Of a DNA stretch of 64,000 nucleotides, positions 49,697 through 60,271 are shown piece by piece. Numbering within the stretch: the first letter of the stretch is position 1; each line of letters opens with the position of its first letter. Both the position numbers and the translations under genes were made by a program. Source of the DNA: Allochromatium tepidum (GTDB lineage: Bacteria > Pseudomonadota > Gammaproteobacteria > Chromatiales > Chromatiaceae); contig NZ_AP024563.1 in assembly GCF_018409545.1 (NCBI RefSeq), positions 2,782,001-2,846,000 on the forward strand, written 5' to 3'. The notes under the pieces are model-generated. The model made no database searches and had not been told where the DNA came from. It was given only the letters and a program-made list of their open reading frames with translations.

Positions 49697-51083
49697 GGGC
49701 CAGCGACACCTGCTCGGTTCCTGCATCCGCTCTAGCCTCCGACGAGCCGCCGACCGTGACGATGGCCAGCCGCTCCGGATGGACGCGCCGTGCGAAGGCG
49801 TCGCGGATCTGCTCGGACGTGACCGACTCGATGCGCTCGCGGAAGCGGTCGAGATAGTCGAGCGGCAGGTCATAGAAGCCGATCACGGCCAGATAGCGCA
49901 CGATGTCGCTGTTGCTCGCGATCTTGAGCGGGAAGCCGCCGGTGATGTTCTTCTTGGCCGCCGTCAGTTCCGCTTCGCTCGGCCCCTGCGCGATGAAGCG
50001 TTTGAGGGTATCGAGCATCACGGTACGCGCCTGCTCGGCCTGATCGTTGCGGGTCTGGAGCGACATCAGGAAGGGGCCGGGCTGGGCGAGCGGCAGGAAA
50101 GCGCTGTAGGTGCTGTAGGACAGCCCGCGCTTCTCGCGGATCTCGTCCATGAGGATGGAGACCAGACCGCTGCCGCCCAGGATGTGGTTGCCGACATGGA
50201 GCGCGAAATAGTCCGGGTCGCCGCGACGCATCCCCGGCTGACCGGCCAGGACCGTGGTCTGACTCGACGGGAATTCGATCGACTCCAGGGTCGCGCCCAC
50301 AAGTTCCGGTACCTCCGGCAACGGCGCGGCCGGCTCGCCGGCAGGCAGACCGGCGACCAGTCGATTGGCCAGCGCCTCGGCCCCGGCGTGGTCGAGATCG
50401 CCGACCAGAGCCAGCACAGCGTTGGAACCGACATAGTGACGGGCGTGGAAGGCGACCAGTTCCTCGCGCTTCAGGCCCGCGATCGACTCGGGCGTGCCGG
50501 ACGGATCGGCGGCATAGGGATGGGCGCCGAAGACGGCGCGATAGAGCGCCTTCTGCGCCACACTGCGCGGTGACTCGTCCTCCTGACGCAGGGCGACCAG
50601 CCGGTTCTGACGCACGCGCTCCAGTTCGTCCGGCGCAAAGGTCGGGCGTGCGATCAGGGTCGCGAAGGTGTCGACGGCGGTGTCGAAGGCCGGCTGACGG
50701 GTCAGGGTGCGTAGTGCGACCGTGGCCATGTCGCGATCGACGTCCGTGCTCAGGACGGCACCGACTCCATCGAGCCGGTCGGCGATGGTATCCGCGTTCC
50801 AGTCACCCGCACCCTCGGTCAGCATGGCCGCCGTCATCGAGGCCAGACCGGAGCGCCCACCGTCACGCGCGCTGCCGGCGGCGAATACCAGACGCACGTC
50901 GACCATGGGGATCTCGGGCGCGGCGACGAAGAGCACGCGCGTGCCGTTGTCGGTGTTCCAGGTCCGGATCTCGGGTGTGGCCTGAGCCGGCAGCGGGCTG
51001 GTGAACAGCAGGGTTCCGGCGAGCCAGGCCGTCAGGCGACGCGCGGCGCGATCGATTCGTTCGGACTGTCGTTCAACGCACAT
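49683..51083 (-). CDS. M16-family peptidase homologue, inactive-type subunit
   Basis: 466 residues with a signal peptide (AWLAGTLLFTSPLPAQA) and two M16 domains. The zinc motif HxxEH is missing: its place reads SGLASMTAAMLTEGAGDW. The second-domain GLSYSTYSAF segment is kept. In such pairs one subunit carries zinc and the other contributes to the substrate chamber; the active partner is directly upstream, overlapping by 11 nt. Confidence 0.88.
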   Translation of the reverse strand: MCVERQSERIDRAARRLTAWLAGTLLFTSPLPAQATPEIRTWNTDNGTRVLFVAAPEIPMVDVRLVFAAGSARDGGRSGLASMTAAMLTEGAGDWNADTIADRLDGVGAVLSTDVDRDMATVALRTLTRQPAFDTAVDTFATLIARPTFAPDELERVRQNRLVALRQEDESPRSVAQKALYRAVFGAHPYAADPSGTPESIAGLKREELVAFHARHYVGSNAVLALVGDLDHAGAEALANRLVAGLPAGEPAAPLPEVPELVGATLESIEFPSSQTTVLAGQPGMRRGDPDYFALHVGNHILGGSGLVSILMDEIREKRGLSYSTYSAFLPLAQPGPFLMSLQTRNDQAEQARTVMLDTLKRFIAQGPSEAELTAAKKNITGGFPLKIASNSDIVRYLAVIGFYDLPLDYLDRFRERIESVTSEQIRDAFARRVHPERLAIVTVGGSSEARADAGTEQVSLARGSH

Positions 51084-52446
51084 AGGTTTGTCCTTCCGAC
51101 TGAGGTTTGGCGGCGGCCTGAGTGGTTTCCATGGGTTGCGGGTCGAGGATGGCGACCGTCAGCCGCTCTGGGGTCAGATATTTACGCGCCACGGCCCGGA
51201 TCTGTTCGGGCGTGACCTCGGCGAGGCGATCGACATAGGTATCGGCCAGACGCCAGTCGAGTCCGATGGTCTCCAGCAGACCGATCTGCATCGCCTGATA
51301 GAAGAGTGAGTCACGCTCAAAGACCTTGGCGGCGATCACCTGATTGCGCACCCGCTCCAGTTCGGCCGGGTCGACCGGCTCGGACCGGACGCGCTCGACC
51401 TGCGCGCGCAGGGCGGCTTCGACCGTCTCAGCGGTCTGCCCTTTGGCCGGCACGCCCTCGAACAGGAACAGCCCCGGCAGGCGCTCGAAGGCGCGATAGC
51501 CGGCGCCCGCCGAAGCGGCGATCCGGCTGCCGCGCACCAGTTCGCGTGACAGACGCGCACTGTCGCCGCCGTCGAGGATCGAGGACAGCATCTCCAGTGC
51601 ATAGGGCTCCCAGGGCTCGTCGGCATCGGCCAACGAGGGCGTCTTGTAGCCCATCAGTACATAGGACTCCTTGGCCGGGGCCTGGACGCGCAGACGTTTC
51701 TCGCCGCGCTGTTCGGGTTCGGCACAGGTCTTGGGCGGACGGATGGTCTCGGCGGCCAGCGGGCCGAAGTGTTTTTCGGCCAGCGCAAAGACCTGCTCGG
51801 GATCGACATCGCCCGCAACCACCAGGATGGCGTTGTTGGGCGCATACCAGAGCCGGTACCAGTCGCGCACGTCTTCGAGGCTGAGCTGTTCCAGGTCGCC
51901 CGGCCAGCCGATCACCGGATTGCGGTAGGGCGAGGCGTCGTAGGCGACGGCGCTGAAACGCTCATAGGTCAGGGACTGCGGATCGTCGTCGGTACGCATG
52001 CGCCGCTCTTCCTTGACCACTTCCAGTTCCTTCAGAAACTCTTTTTCGCTGAGCTTGAGATGGCGCATCCGCTCGGCCTCCAGCTCGAATGAGACCTCCA
52101 GCCGGTCATTGGCCAGATTCTGATAATAGGCCGTGTAGTCGCGCCCGGTGAAGGCGTTCTCCTCGCCGCCGTTCTCGGCGACGATGCGCGAGAACTCACC
52201 CGGCGCCAGACGTTCGGTGCCCTGGAACATCATGTGCTCGAGGACGTGCGAGACGCCGGTGATGCCGCCGTACTCATAGCTCGACCCGATGCGATACCAG
52301 ACCTGCGAGGTCAGGATGGGCGCGCGATGATCGGGTTTGACCAGGATCTTGAGTCCGTTGTCGAGCCGGCGCTCGTGGACCTCGGTCGCGGCCAGGGGGG
52401 ACCCAAAGGTCAACAAAAGTAGCATGAACGCGATTAAATGTTGCAA
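51073..52446 (-). CDS. M16-family zinc peptidase, catalytic subunit
   Basis: 457 residues from a TTG start at 52446 (after ggag at good distance) with signal peptide LIAFMLLLLTFGSPLAA; longer in-frame starts to 52563 give no better signal peptide. The inverted zinc motif HVLEHMMF and the distal glutamate region ENAFTGRDYTAYY are intact. It is a periplasmic pitrilysin-like protease. The gene is followed by the inactive homologue, then rsmD and coaD, an order seen in related bacteria. Confidence 0.9.
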   Translation of the reverse strand: MQHLIAFMLLLLTFGSPLAATEVHERRLDNGLKILVKPDHRAPILTSQVWYRIGSSYEYGGITGVSHVLEHMMFQGTERLAPGEFSRIVAENGGEENAFTGRDYTAYYQNLANDRLEVSFELEAERMRHLKLSEKEFLKELEVVKEERRMRTDDDPQSLTYERFSAVAYDASPYRNPVIGWPGDLEQLSLEDVRDWYRLWYAPNNAILVVAGDVDPEQVFALAEKHFGPLAAETIRPPKTCAEPEQRGEKRLRVQAPAKESYVLMGYKTPSLADADEPWEPYALEMLSSILDGGDSARLSRELVRGSRIAASAGAGYRAFERLPGLFLFEGVPAKGQTAETVEAALRAQVERVRSEPVDPAELERVRNQVIAAKVFERDSLFYQAMQIGLLETIGLDWRLADTYVDRLAEVTPEQIRAVARKYLTPERLTVAILDPQPMETTQAAAKPQSEGQTYVR

Positions 52447-52543
52447 AATAGAAACTCCAAATATTGAACGCCATGAATCGAGTGTATATGGGCATCTGGG
52501 GCGAGCCTGAGTTCCATGCACACAGCGCCTAACCATAGGTGTT

Positions 52544-52663
52544 GCGTCCCGTGAGGCACACACCCATCTCGATGTCGCCGTCGGCGCCCTGTTGTGTGCG
52601 GTCGATCAGCCGCGCTGGATCACGGAGGATGTCATGGCTCTGCCCTGGAATCTGCTCGGCTGA
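52544..52663 (+). pseudogene. Possible coding remnant (C-terminal fragment of an unknown protein)
   Basis: Forty codons reading SREAHTHLDVAVGALLCAVD then QPRWITEDVMALPWNLLG and a stop. Codon choice (C or G in third positions) is like real genes of this chromosome, but there is no start codon and I do not recognise it. The remainder of 52447-52705 shows nothing else. Confidence 0.3.
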
Positions 52664-52705
52664 GGAGAATCTCAGCGGCGATCAGGGTGCCGGACGTTCC
52701 GACAT

Positions 52706-53023
52706 TCAAGCAATGCTTTGAATGCCGTGCTTCTCGATGACGGTCGGGAGGCGAAGTGCCGGCCCGCCGGGGCGCTTGACGCCGCGCTCCCAGTCGAAGA
52801 TCAGGTTTTTGCTGACGTTGAGATAGCGGGCGAAGACCGGCTGTGAGCGATGTTCGCGTTCGCGCAGGGCGCGCATCGCCTCGGGCGGAAAGGATGCCGG
52901 CGGCGTCAGGCAGGAGTCGTCGAACTCACGCATGGTCTGCTTGTCGATCGCTCCCAGCTCGTGCGGGGCTTCCATGGTTTCATGGATCGAGGCCGGCGCT
53001 TCGCTGCGGTACTGGTTAGTCAT
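52706..53023 (-). CDS. XRE-type repressor, orphan antitoxin-like (HigA/NadS family)
   Basis: 105 residues with a C-terminal helix-turn-helix: MRALREREHRSQPVFARYLN then VSKNLIFDWERGVKRP, ending PALRLPTVIEKHGIQSIA, typical of HigA/NadS antitoxins. In that family a RelE/HigB-like toxin gene normally lies immediately upstream; the 155 nt upstream here hold no such ORF, so the toxin seems lost. The recognition helix reads NLIFDWERG where relatives usually have NLVSDWERG. Confidence 0.85.
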   Translation of the reverse strand: MTNQYRSEAPASIHETMEAPHELGAIDKQTMREFDDSCLTPPASFPPEAMRALREREHRSQPVFARYLNVSKNLIFDWERGVKRPGGPALRLPTVIEKHGIQSIA

Positions 53024-53105
53024 GATTCTCCACCTCCATCGTAGCGTCGGGATCCGGTCGGTGGCGTGTCATCACGTTCAAATGCGGGTAGTAACCGACC
53101 CTGCG

Positions 53106-53117
53106 ATGTCGCGACAT
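53106..53117. promoter_or_regulatory. Palindrome atgtcgcgacat between divergent genes
   Basis: A perfect 12-bp dyad, followed 4 nt later by a second tgtcgcg (53122-53128), in the gap between the XRE repressor gene and the cysteine-repeat gene. It could be the repressor's own operator; this is only an inference from position. Confidence 0.35.
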
Positions 53118-53178
53118 TTCCTGTCGCGCTAATGGGCTAGACTTCGATTTCCCGATCTCATCTTGGAGTACGGCTTCG

Positions 53179-53520
53179 ATGACCAACACGCCCCGTCATT
53201 CAACCGGCGCGCGCCCGGCCCTCTGGTTGCTGCTGATCCTGATCCCGCTGAGCACACTGGCCGACTCGGCCCTGAGTCCGGCACCGATCATGAAGCACGG
53301 CACCTGTCCCAGCGGATACAGCCCGAGCGGCGCCTATTGCGTCCCTGGCTCGAAGGCGCGCCAGGCCATCGACAAGCTCGGCACCTGTCCGAGCGGCTAC
53401 ACGCCCAGCGGCACCTATTGTCTGGCCGGTCCCCAGGCACGCGCGGCGATCGCCAAGATCGGCAGTAGCTGTCCGTCCGGCTGGTCGCCGAGCGGGGCTT
53501 ACTGTCTGCGCCGACGCTGA
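53179..53520 (+). CDS. Secreted cysteine-repeat protein, three tandem repeats
   Basis: 113 residues: signal peptide (ALWLLLILIPLSTLADS), then three near-identical units. Each has the core CPSGYSPSGAYC (C-x10-C; cysteines at 43/54, 70/81 and 98/109) followed in the first two by a helical linker such as VPGSKARQAIDKLG. The pattern suggests three small disulfide loops joined by helices in an exported protein. Function unknown; no catalytic motif. It is divergent from the XRE repressor and 11 nt before the rtcB remnant. Confidence 0.8.
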   Translation: MTNTPRHSTGARPALWLLLILIPLSTLADSALSPAPIMKHGTCPSGYSPSGAYCVPGSKARQAIDKLGTCPSGYTPSGTYCLAGPQARAAIAKIGSSCPSGWSPSGAYCLRRR

Positions 53521-53531
53521 GGACGACACGC

Positions 53532-53767
53532 ATGACCACAGCCTCCACCACAGAACCGATCATCACCCCGCGCGTCATCGCCTCGCCGTCGAGCCGGATC
53601 GAGGGCGAGGCCATCCGCCAGCTGGAGCAGACCGCCCGCCTGCCGGGGATGCGCGCCGCCGTCGGCCTGCCCGACCTGCATCCCGGCAAGGGCTATCCGA
53701 CCGGCCGATCGCGGGCCGCTGGTGATCCCAGGTTCGCGCGGCAGCCTGTCCTATATCGAAAGCGCGT
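53532..53767 (+). pseudogene. rtcB-family RNA ligase remnant (ends kept, middle lost)
   Basis: The N-terminal frame gives IEGEAIRQLEQTARLPGMR and VGLPDLHPGKGYP, typical of the start of RtcB-family ligases. Near 53700 it passes to the +1 frame reading DRGPLVIPGSRGSLSY, a segment normally close to the C-terminus. Most of the roughly 380-residue protein, including the metal-binding cysteine and histidines and the guanylylated histidine, is absent. Not functional. Confidence 0.8.
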
Positions 53768-53876
53768 CGATCGCGAACGACCTTGAACCAACCCGAGTGA
53801 TGGACATCGACGTCGTTTCCGTGCCTACGTCCCGCAAGCGTATACTGCGCGTCCGAGTCAACCGCCATCGATCAGG

Positions 53877-55043
53877 ATGTCCAGCCTTGTGAACGCGCCC
53901 ACAGCCGCCACGCTCGAACGCCGCCAGGCCATCACACGCACCTCCATCGTCGGCGCTGTCCTCAATCTCGTGCTGTCGGTGATCAAGATCCTCGTCGGAC
54001 TCTTGGGTCACTCGCAGGCGCTGGTCGCCGACGGTATCCATTCGCTCTCGGATCTGCTCTCGGACGTACTGGTCTATGTCGCCGGACACCACGCCAGTCA
54101 GCAGCCCGACCAGAATCATCCCTATGGCCATGCCCGTTACGAGACGGTTGCGACCCTGGCACTCGGCGTCCTGCTGCTGCTGGTCGCCCTCGGCATCGGC
54201 TGGGATGCCGTACATCGACTCTTCGAGCCGGATGCGCTGCTGAAACCCGACGCCCTGGCGCTCGCCGCGACCCTGATATCGATCGGCGCCAAGGAATGGC
54301 TCTACTGGTGGACGCTGGCCCATGCCAAGCGGGTGCGCTCGGATCTGCTCCGCGCCAATGCCTGGCACCATCGCAGTGACGCCATCTCTTCGATCGTGGT
54401 ACTGATCGGCATCGCCGGCACCATGGCGGGTCTGACCTATCTCGACGCCGTCGCCGCCTTCATCGTCGCCCTGATGATCGTGCGCATCGCCTGGGGACTG
54501 GGTTGGGGCGCGGTCAGCGAACTGGTGGACATGGGTCTGGAATCCGAGCGCATCGCCGAGGTGGCGCAGACCATCCGCTCGGTCGGCGGGGTCCGCGACA
54601 TCCACATGCTCCGCACGCGCCGGCTCGGCGGGCAGGTCTCGGCCGACGTGCATGTGCTGGTCGATCCGGACATCAGCGTCTCCGAGGGACACATGATCAG
54701 CGTCCTGGTCGAACAGCGGCTCAAGCGCGAGATCTCGGACATGGTCGACGTGACCGTCCATATCGATCCCGAGGACGACGCGAGCAAACCGGAGGTTCCG
54801 CCGCTGCCGTTGCGCGCCGAGGCCCTGGCGCGGCTGGCCTCGTACTGGTCGGAGATCCCGGCGGCGAACGAGCGTCGGCGTCTCCTGCTGCACTATCTCG
54901 GGGGACGGATCGAGGTCGAGGTCTTCTTTCCGATCCTGGTCTGCCGGTGCACCGGTTTCGATCCCGAGCGGCTGCGCGACAAGCTGGCGGCGGCACTGCG
55001 CGAGGATCCGGCCTTTGGTGGGGTTCGGATCTACTTTGGATGA
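53877..55043 (+). CDS. Cation diffusion facilitator (divalent metal efflux)
   Basis: 388 residues, CDF family: six membrane helices, the metal-site motifs ADGIHSLSD and HHRSDAIS, an interhelical HPYGHARYET segment, and a cytoplasmic domain with SADVHVLVDPDISVSEGH. An extra C-terminal region of about 90 residues (from RAEALARLASYW) exceeds the standard 300-residue CDF and has a ferredoxin-like look; its role is unknown. The start region MSSLVNAPTAATLERRQ offers ATG 53877 or GTG 53889. Metal specificity (Zn, Fe, Co) cannot be read. Confidence 0.9.
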   Translation: MSSLVNAPTAATLERRQAITRTSIVGAVLNLVLSVIKILVGLLGHSQALVADGIHSLSDLLSDVLVYVAGHHASQQPDQNHPYGHARYETVATLALGVLLLLVALGIGWDAVHRLFEPDALLKPDALALAATLISIGAKEWLYWWTLAHAKRVRSDLLRANAWHHRSDAISSIVVLIGIAGTMAGLTYLDAVAAFIVALMIVRIAWGLGWGAVSELVDMGLESERIAEVAQTIRSVGGVRDIHMLRTRRLGGQVSADVHVLVDPDISVSEGHMISVLVEQRLKREISDMVDVTVHIDPEDDASKPEVPPLPLRAEALARLASYWSEIPAANERRRLLLHYLGGRIEVEVFFPILVCRCTGFDPERLRDKLAAALREDPAFGGVRIYFG

Positions 55044-55526
55044 CCTACCGGAGAGCGAACGGGATCGATTGCGTCTTTTTGGTGCAAAAAAATGGGCTTC
55101 CGTCCATTTGGGTGCATTTGGAGGGCAGGTCGCTTGCACGGCGGCCGGGCTGGGGCCAAGCCGGAGACCCGTACATCGAGCCGAACGCGCCGCCGCGAAA
55201 CCGCTCTCGATCGCTAACCCAATGGGCTGTAAGGAATTAATGGCTCGATTCGGAGGTGCCGGCCAAGCACCGGCTATCCGTCGGCCTCGAATGCCTCTTT
55301 TTGGCTCGATCTTTGCTCAATGAGCGCAAGGCCATGGCATGCCCACCCGGTCGGACGATCGATTCCAACGTCCGGGACGTCCATCATCCTTCAGGACGAC
55401 CGATTTCGTGCGACGCGCACCGCGACCTGCTAGGCTCCCGCATCGAGTCCGAGCGGATCGATTTCGAGCGTATCGCGTTGGCCGGCCAGACTGTTCGTAG
55501 ATATCTAAGTAGCGGAGACAATTCGA
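55044..55526 (+). promoter_or_regulatory. glnA upstream control region
   Basis: 483 nt without a convincing gene. It contains a sigma-54 promoter at 55302-55317 and, 190-220 nt further upstream, two ggtgca half-sites (55081-55086 and 55111-55116) exactly 30 bp apart, flanking aaatgg/ccattt inverted arms. These could be activator contacts, but none is a full NtrC site (GCAC-N7-GTGC type). A ribosome site cggag precedes the ATG of glnA. Confidence 0.5.
55302..55317 (+). promoter_or_regulatory. Sigma-54 promoter of glnA
   Basis: tggctcgatctttgct fits TGGCAC-N5-TTGCW with the essential GG and GC exactly 12 bp apart. The transcript would start about 200 nt before glnA. It agrees with NtrC control, and both rpoN and glnG are in this window. 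Confidence 0.7.
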
Positions 55527-56930
55527 ATGACCGACGTCATCAAGATGATCAAAGAGAATGAAGTGAAATTCGTCGATTTTCGCTTCACCGACACCCGCGG
55601 CAAGGAGCAGCACGTCTCCGTGCCGGCCCACACCGTCGACGAAGACGTGTTAAAGGACGGCAAGATGTTCGACGGTTCCTCGATCGCCGGCTGGAAGGGC
55701 ATCGAGGCCTCCGACATGGTGCTGATGCCCGAGGCCGACACTGCGGTCATGGACCCCTTCGCCGATGAGGCCACGCTCATCATCCGCTGCGATATCCTCG
55801 AACCCGACACCATGCAGGGCTACGAGCGCGATCCGCGTTCGGTGGCCAAGCGCGCCGAGGCCTATCTGAAGTCGACCGGCATCGCCGATACCGCGTATTT
55901 CGGCCCCGAGCCGGAGTTCTTCATCCTCGACGACGTGCGTTGGGGCGCCGACATGAGCGGCTGCTTCTACAAGGTCGACTCCGAGGAAGCCGGCTGGAAC
56001 TCCGAGCGCGTCTTCCCCGACGGCAACATGGGCCATCGTCCGAGTGTGAAGGGCGGTTACTTCCCCGTTCCCCCGGTCGACTCGCTCAACGACCTGCGCG
56101 CGGCCATGTGCTTGACGCTCGAAGAGATGGGCGTGCCGGTCGAGGTGCACCATCACGAGGTCGCCACCGCCGGACAGTGCGAGATCGGCACCAAGTTCGC
56201 CACCCTGGTCCAGCGCGCCGACTGGACCCAGATCCTCAAGTACGTGGTGCAGAACGTCGCCCACGCCTACGGCAAGACCGCGACCTTCATGCCCAAGCCG
56301 CTGGTCGGCGACAACGGCAGCGGTATGCACGTCCACCAGTCGCTCGCCAAGGACGGTCAGAACCTGTTCGCCGGCGACAAGTACGGCGGTCTGTCCGACA
56401 TCGCACTCTATTACATCGGCGGCATCATCAAGCACGCGCGCGCGCTCAACGCCATCACCAACGCTTCGACCAACTCCTACAAGCGTCTGGTGCCCGGCTT
56501 CGAGGCGCCGGTCATGCTCGCCTATTCGGCGCGCAACCGCTCGGCCTCGATCCGCATCCCGCACGTCTCCAGCCCCAAGGCGCGTCGGATCGAGGTGCGC
56601 TTCCCGGATGCGACCTCCAACCCCTATCTGGCCTTCTCGGCCATGATGATGGCCGGTCTCGACGGCATCCAGAACAAGATCCATCCGGGCGACGCCATGG
56701 ACAAGGATCTCTATGACCTGCCGCGCGAAGAGGCCAAGGCGATCCCGACCGTCTGCCACTCGCTCGACATGGCGCTGGACTATCTCGACCAGGATCGCGA
56801 CTTCCTGACCGCCGGCGGTGTGTTTACCGATGATCTGATCGATGCCTACATCGACCTCAAGATGAAGGAAGTCACGCGCATGCGCATGACGACCCATCCG
56901 GTCGAGTTCGACCTGTACTACAGCCTCTAA
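55527..56930 (+). CDS. glnA: Glutamine synthetase type I
   Basis: 467 residues; condenses ammonia and glutamate with ATP. Signature segments are [14 protein letters not shown], the metal-binding [25 protein letters not shown] and [12 protein letters not shown]. The adenylylation tyrosine is in [10 protein letters not shown] (Tyr396), so activity should be controlled by GlnE. First gene of glnA-DUF4124-glnL-glnG, with a sigma-54 promoter. Confidence 0.98.
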   Translation: MTDVIKMIKENEVKFVDFRFTDTRGKEQHVSVPAHTVDEDVLKDGKMFDGSSIAGWKGIEASDMVLMPEADTAVMDPFADEATLIIRCDILEPDTMQGYERDPRSVAKRAEAYLKSTGIADTAYFGPEPEFFILDDVRWGADMSGCFYKVDSEEAGWNSERVFPDGNMGHRPSVKGGYFPVPPVDSLNDLRAAMCLTLEEMGVPVEVHHHEVATAGQCEIGTKFATLVQRADWTQILKYVVQNVAHAYGKTATFMPKPLVGDNGSGMHVHQSLAKDGQNLFAGDKYGGLSDIALYYIGGIIKHARALNAITNASTNSYKRLVPGFEAPVMLAYSARNRSASIRIPHVSSPKARRIEVRFPDATSNPYLAFSAMMMAGLDGIQNKIHPGDAMDKDLYDLPREEAKAIPTVCHSLDMALDYLDQDRDFLTAGGVFTDDLIDAYIDLKMKEVTRMRMTTHPVEFDLYYSL

Positions 56931-56966
56931 GGGCTGTTCGGATCGGCGCGATTGGGCTAGTCTTCG

Positions 56967-57491
56967 ATGACCATGCTCAGACTCGCGCCGATCCTCCTTT
57001 CGCTGCTCGTCTGCTCGCCGTCCAACGCGGAGATCTATCGCTGGGTCGACGCCGAGGGGCGGGTCAACTTCTCCGATCGTCCGACGCGCGAGGCCGAGCG
57101 GGTCGATGTGCGTTTCGGTGCACCCGCCGGCTCGAACCCCGCCAACACGCTGGGTCCAAGCTCGCCCGACGAAGCCTATCGCGGCCCCTACGCCGCACTC
57201 GACATCCTCTCGCCCGGACTCGATGAGATCCTGACCGAGACCGAGTCGGGTGTCCCGGTGAGTTTGCAGATCGATCCCTCCCTCATCGGCGGCCATCGCC
57301 TGCTCCTGCTGCTCGATGGGAACGCGCTCCCGGTCGAGGGCGCTCATACCCAGTTCAAGCTGACTGGACTCGGTGCCGGCAACCATCGGCTCCAGCTCCA
57401 GATCCGTGGCGCCGACGATCGCATCGTCGCGCAATCCGCCCCCCGCACCTTCCAGGTTCGCCAACCCAGGGCGCCCGGTCAACTGCCCTGA
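56967..57491 (+). CDS. DUF4124 periplasmic protein
   Basis: 174 residues: signal peptide (LRLAPILLSLLVCSPSNA) and an N-terminal DUF4124 module (EIYRWVDAEGRVNFSDRP); the rest (LLLLLDGNALPVEGAHTQFK...) looks like an Ig-type beta domain. Function unknown. The gene commonly lies between glnA and glnL in gammaproteobacteria. ATG 56973 is an alternative start. Confidence 0.88.
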   Translation: MTMLRLAPILLSLLVCSPSNAEIYRWVDAEGRVNFSDRPTREAERVDVRFGAPAGSNPANTLGPSSPDEAYRGPYAALDILSPGLDEILTETESGVPVSLQIDPSLIGGHRLLLLLDGNALPVEGAHTQFKLTGLGAGNHRLQLQIRGADDRIVAQSAPRTFQVRQPRAPGQLP

Positions 57492-57649
57492 TCCGCCGGA
57501 TGTCTGTTCATAGCGGTCTCGCGTGCTCGGCTCGAAGACTGGCGCTGTATTTGCTTGTTTCGCCGGCAACGACGACCATCGTCCGTACTCACAGGGAACG
57601 GCCTGTGCCTTGCGTCCCGCGAAGCCAAGAACCTCTCAGGATCAAATGG

Positions 57650-58721
57650 ATGACGACTCACGTGACCGGACCGACGCTCGAGCGCCGGATCCTCGATCAC
57701 CTCAACACGGCCGTGATGCTGTTCGACGCCGGGTTGCGTCTCAAATATCTCAATCCGGCCGCCGAGGTGCTGTTCGAGGTCAGCGCGCGTCATCTGCTGG
57801 GACAGCCGGCCGCGAGCCTGCTGCCCTGCCCGGACGCGAGCGTCGAGGAGCGCCTGAACGAGGCACTGGCCTCCTGTCATCCCTTCACCGAGCGCGAGAT
57901 CAACATCCTGATCGGTGAGGGACGCACCAAAACGGTGAACTGCACCGTCTTGCCGCTGCACCATTTCGATGCAGAGAAGGAAGTGCTGGTCGAGCTCTAT
58001 CAGGTCGACCGCCAGCTCAGGATCACGCGCGAGGAGCAGTTGCTGTCGCAGCATCAGGCGACCCAGGCCCTGCTGCGCGGACTGGCCCATGAGATCAAGA
58101 ATCCGCTCGGCGGACTGCGCGGCGCCGCCCAGCTCCTGGAGCGTGAACTGCCCGAGGCCGCCTTGCGCGAATACACCCGCATCATCATCGACGAGGCCGA
58201 CCGCTTGCAGGCGCTGATGACCCGCATGATCGGCCCGCATCGCCTGCCGCGCCGCACGCCGGTGAACATCCATGATGTGCTGGAGCATGTGCGCACGCTC
58301 ATCCTGGCCGAGTCGCCCCGAGGCCCGAAGGTCCAGCGCGACTATGATCCGAGCATCCCGGATTTCATCGCCGATCGGGACCGGCTGATCCAGGCCCTGC
58401 TCAACCTGGCGCGCAACGCCGTCACCGCCGCCGGCCGGCACGGCTGTCTGCAACTCAAGACGCGCGTGCTGCGACAGTTCACCATCGGCAGCCGCCGCCA
58501 CAAATTGGTGCTCCAGGTCCAGGTCCGGGACAATGGTCCGGGCATCCCGGACGAGATCCGCGATCGCATCTTCTATCCCATGGTCTCGGGCCGCCCGGAC
58601 GGGACCGGACTCGGACTCTCGATCGCCCAGGAACTCATCAATCAGCACGGCGGCTTGATCGAGTGCGAGAGCCGGCCGGGCGATACCGTCTTCCATGTCT
58701 ACCTGCCATTGGAGCCGAGCC

Positions 58722-58729
<8 letters not shown>
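57650..58729 (+). CDS. glnL: Nitrogen regulation sensor kinase NtrB
   Basis: 359 residues, cytosolic: PAS domain (ILDHLNTAVMLFDAGLRL), H-box LRGLAHEIKNPLGGL (His147), N-box LLNLARNAVTA, and G-boxes VRDNGPGIP and GTGLGLSIA. It phosphorylates or dephosphorylates NtrC depending on the PII protein. The chosen ATG (57650) follows aggatcaa; the frame is open upstream without similarity. Overlaps glnG by 8 nt. Confidence 0.95.
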
Positions 58730-60161
<1,432 letters not shown>

Positions 60162-60235
60162 TCCGGATGGAATCCTGAAGGCTTCAGGCGGGACTCGTAT
60201 TGGTTTTCAGCGACACGGGAGCAAAAAACAGTTCC

Positions 60236-60263
60236 TTGATTTGTTATCAAAGTTATCTATAAT
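60236..60263 (+). promoter_or_regulatory. Promoter of the IS607 recombinase, near-leaderless
   Basis: TTGATT (60236-60241), 16-nt spacer and a perfect TATAAT (60258-60263). A start about 7 nt later would fall at 60270, two bases before the ATG at 60272, and no Shine-Dalgarno is seen. The stretch ttgatttgttatcaa (60236-60250) is an inverted repeat that may be a recombinase binding site. Confidence 0.6.
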
Positions 60264-60271
60264 TTCTTGCT

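Noticed and set aside
55015-55561. ORFs in the glnA leader
   Set aside because: They cross the promoter region, lack ribosome sites and resemble nothing; read as noncoding control sequence.
55650-57569. 639-residue minus-strand ORF opposite glnA
   Set aside because: Antisense of glnA, no recognisable domain.
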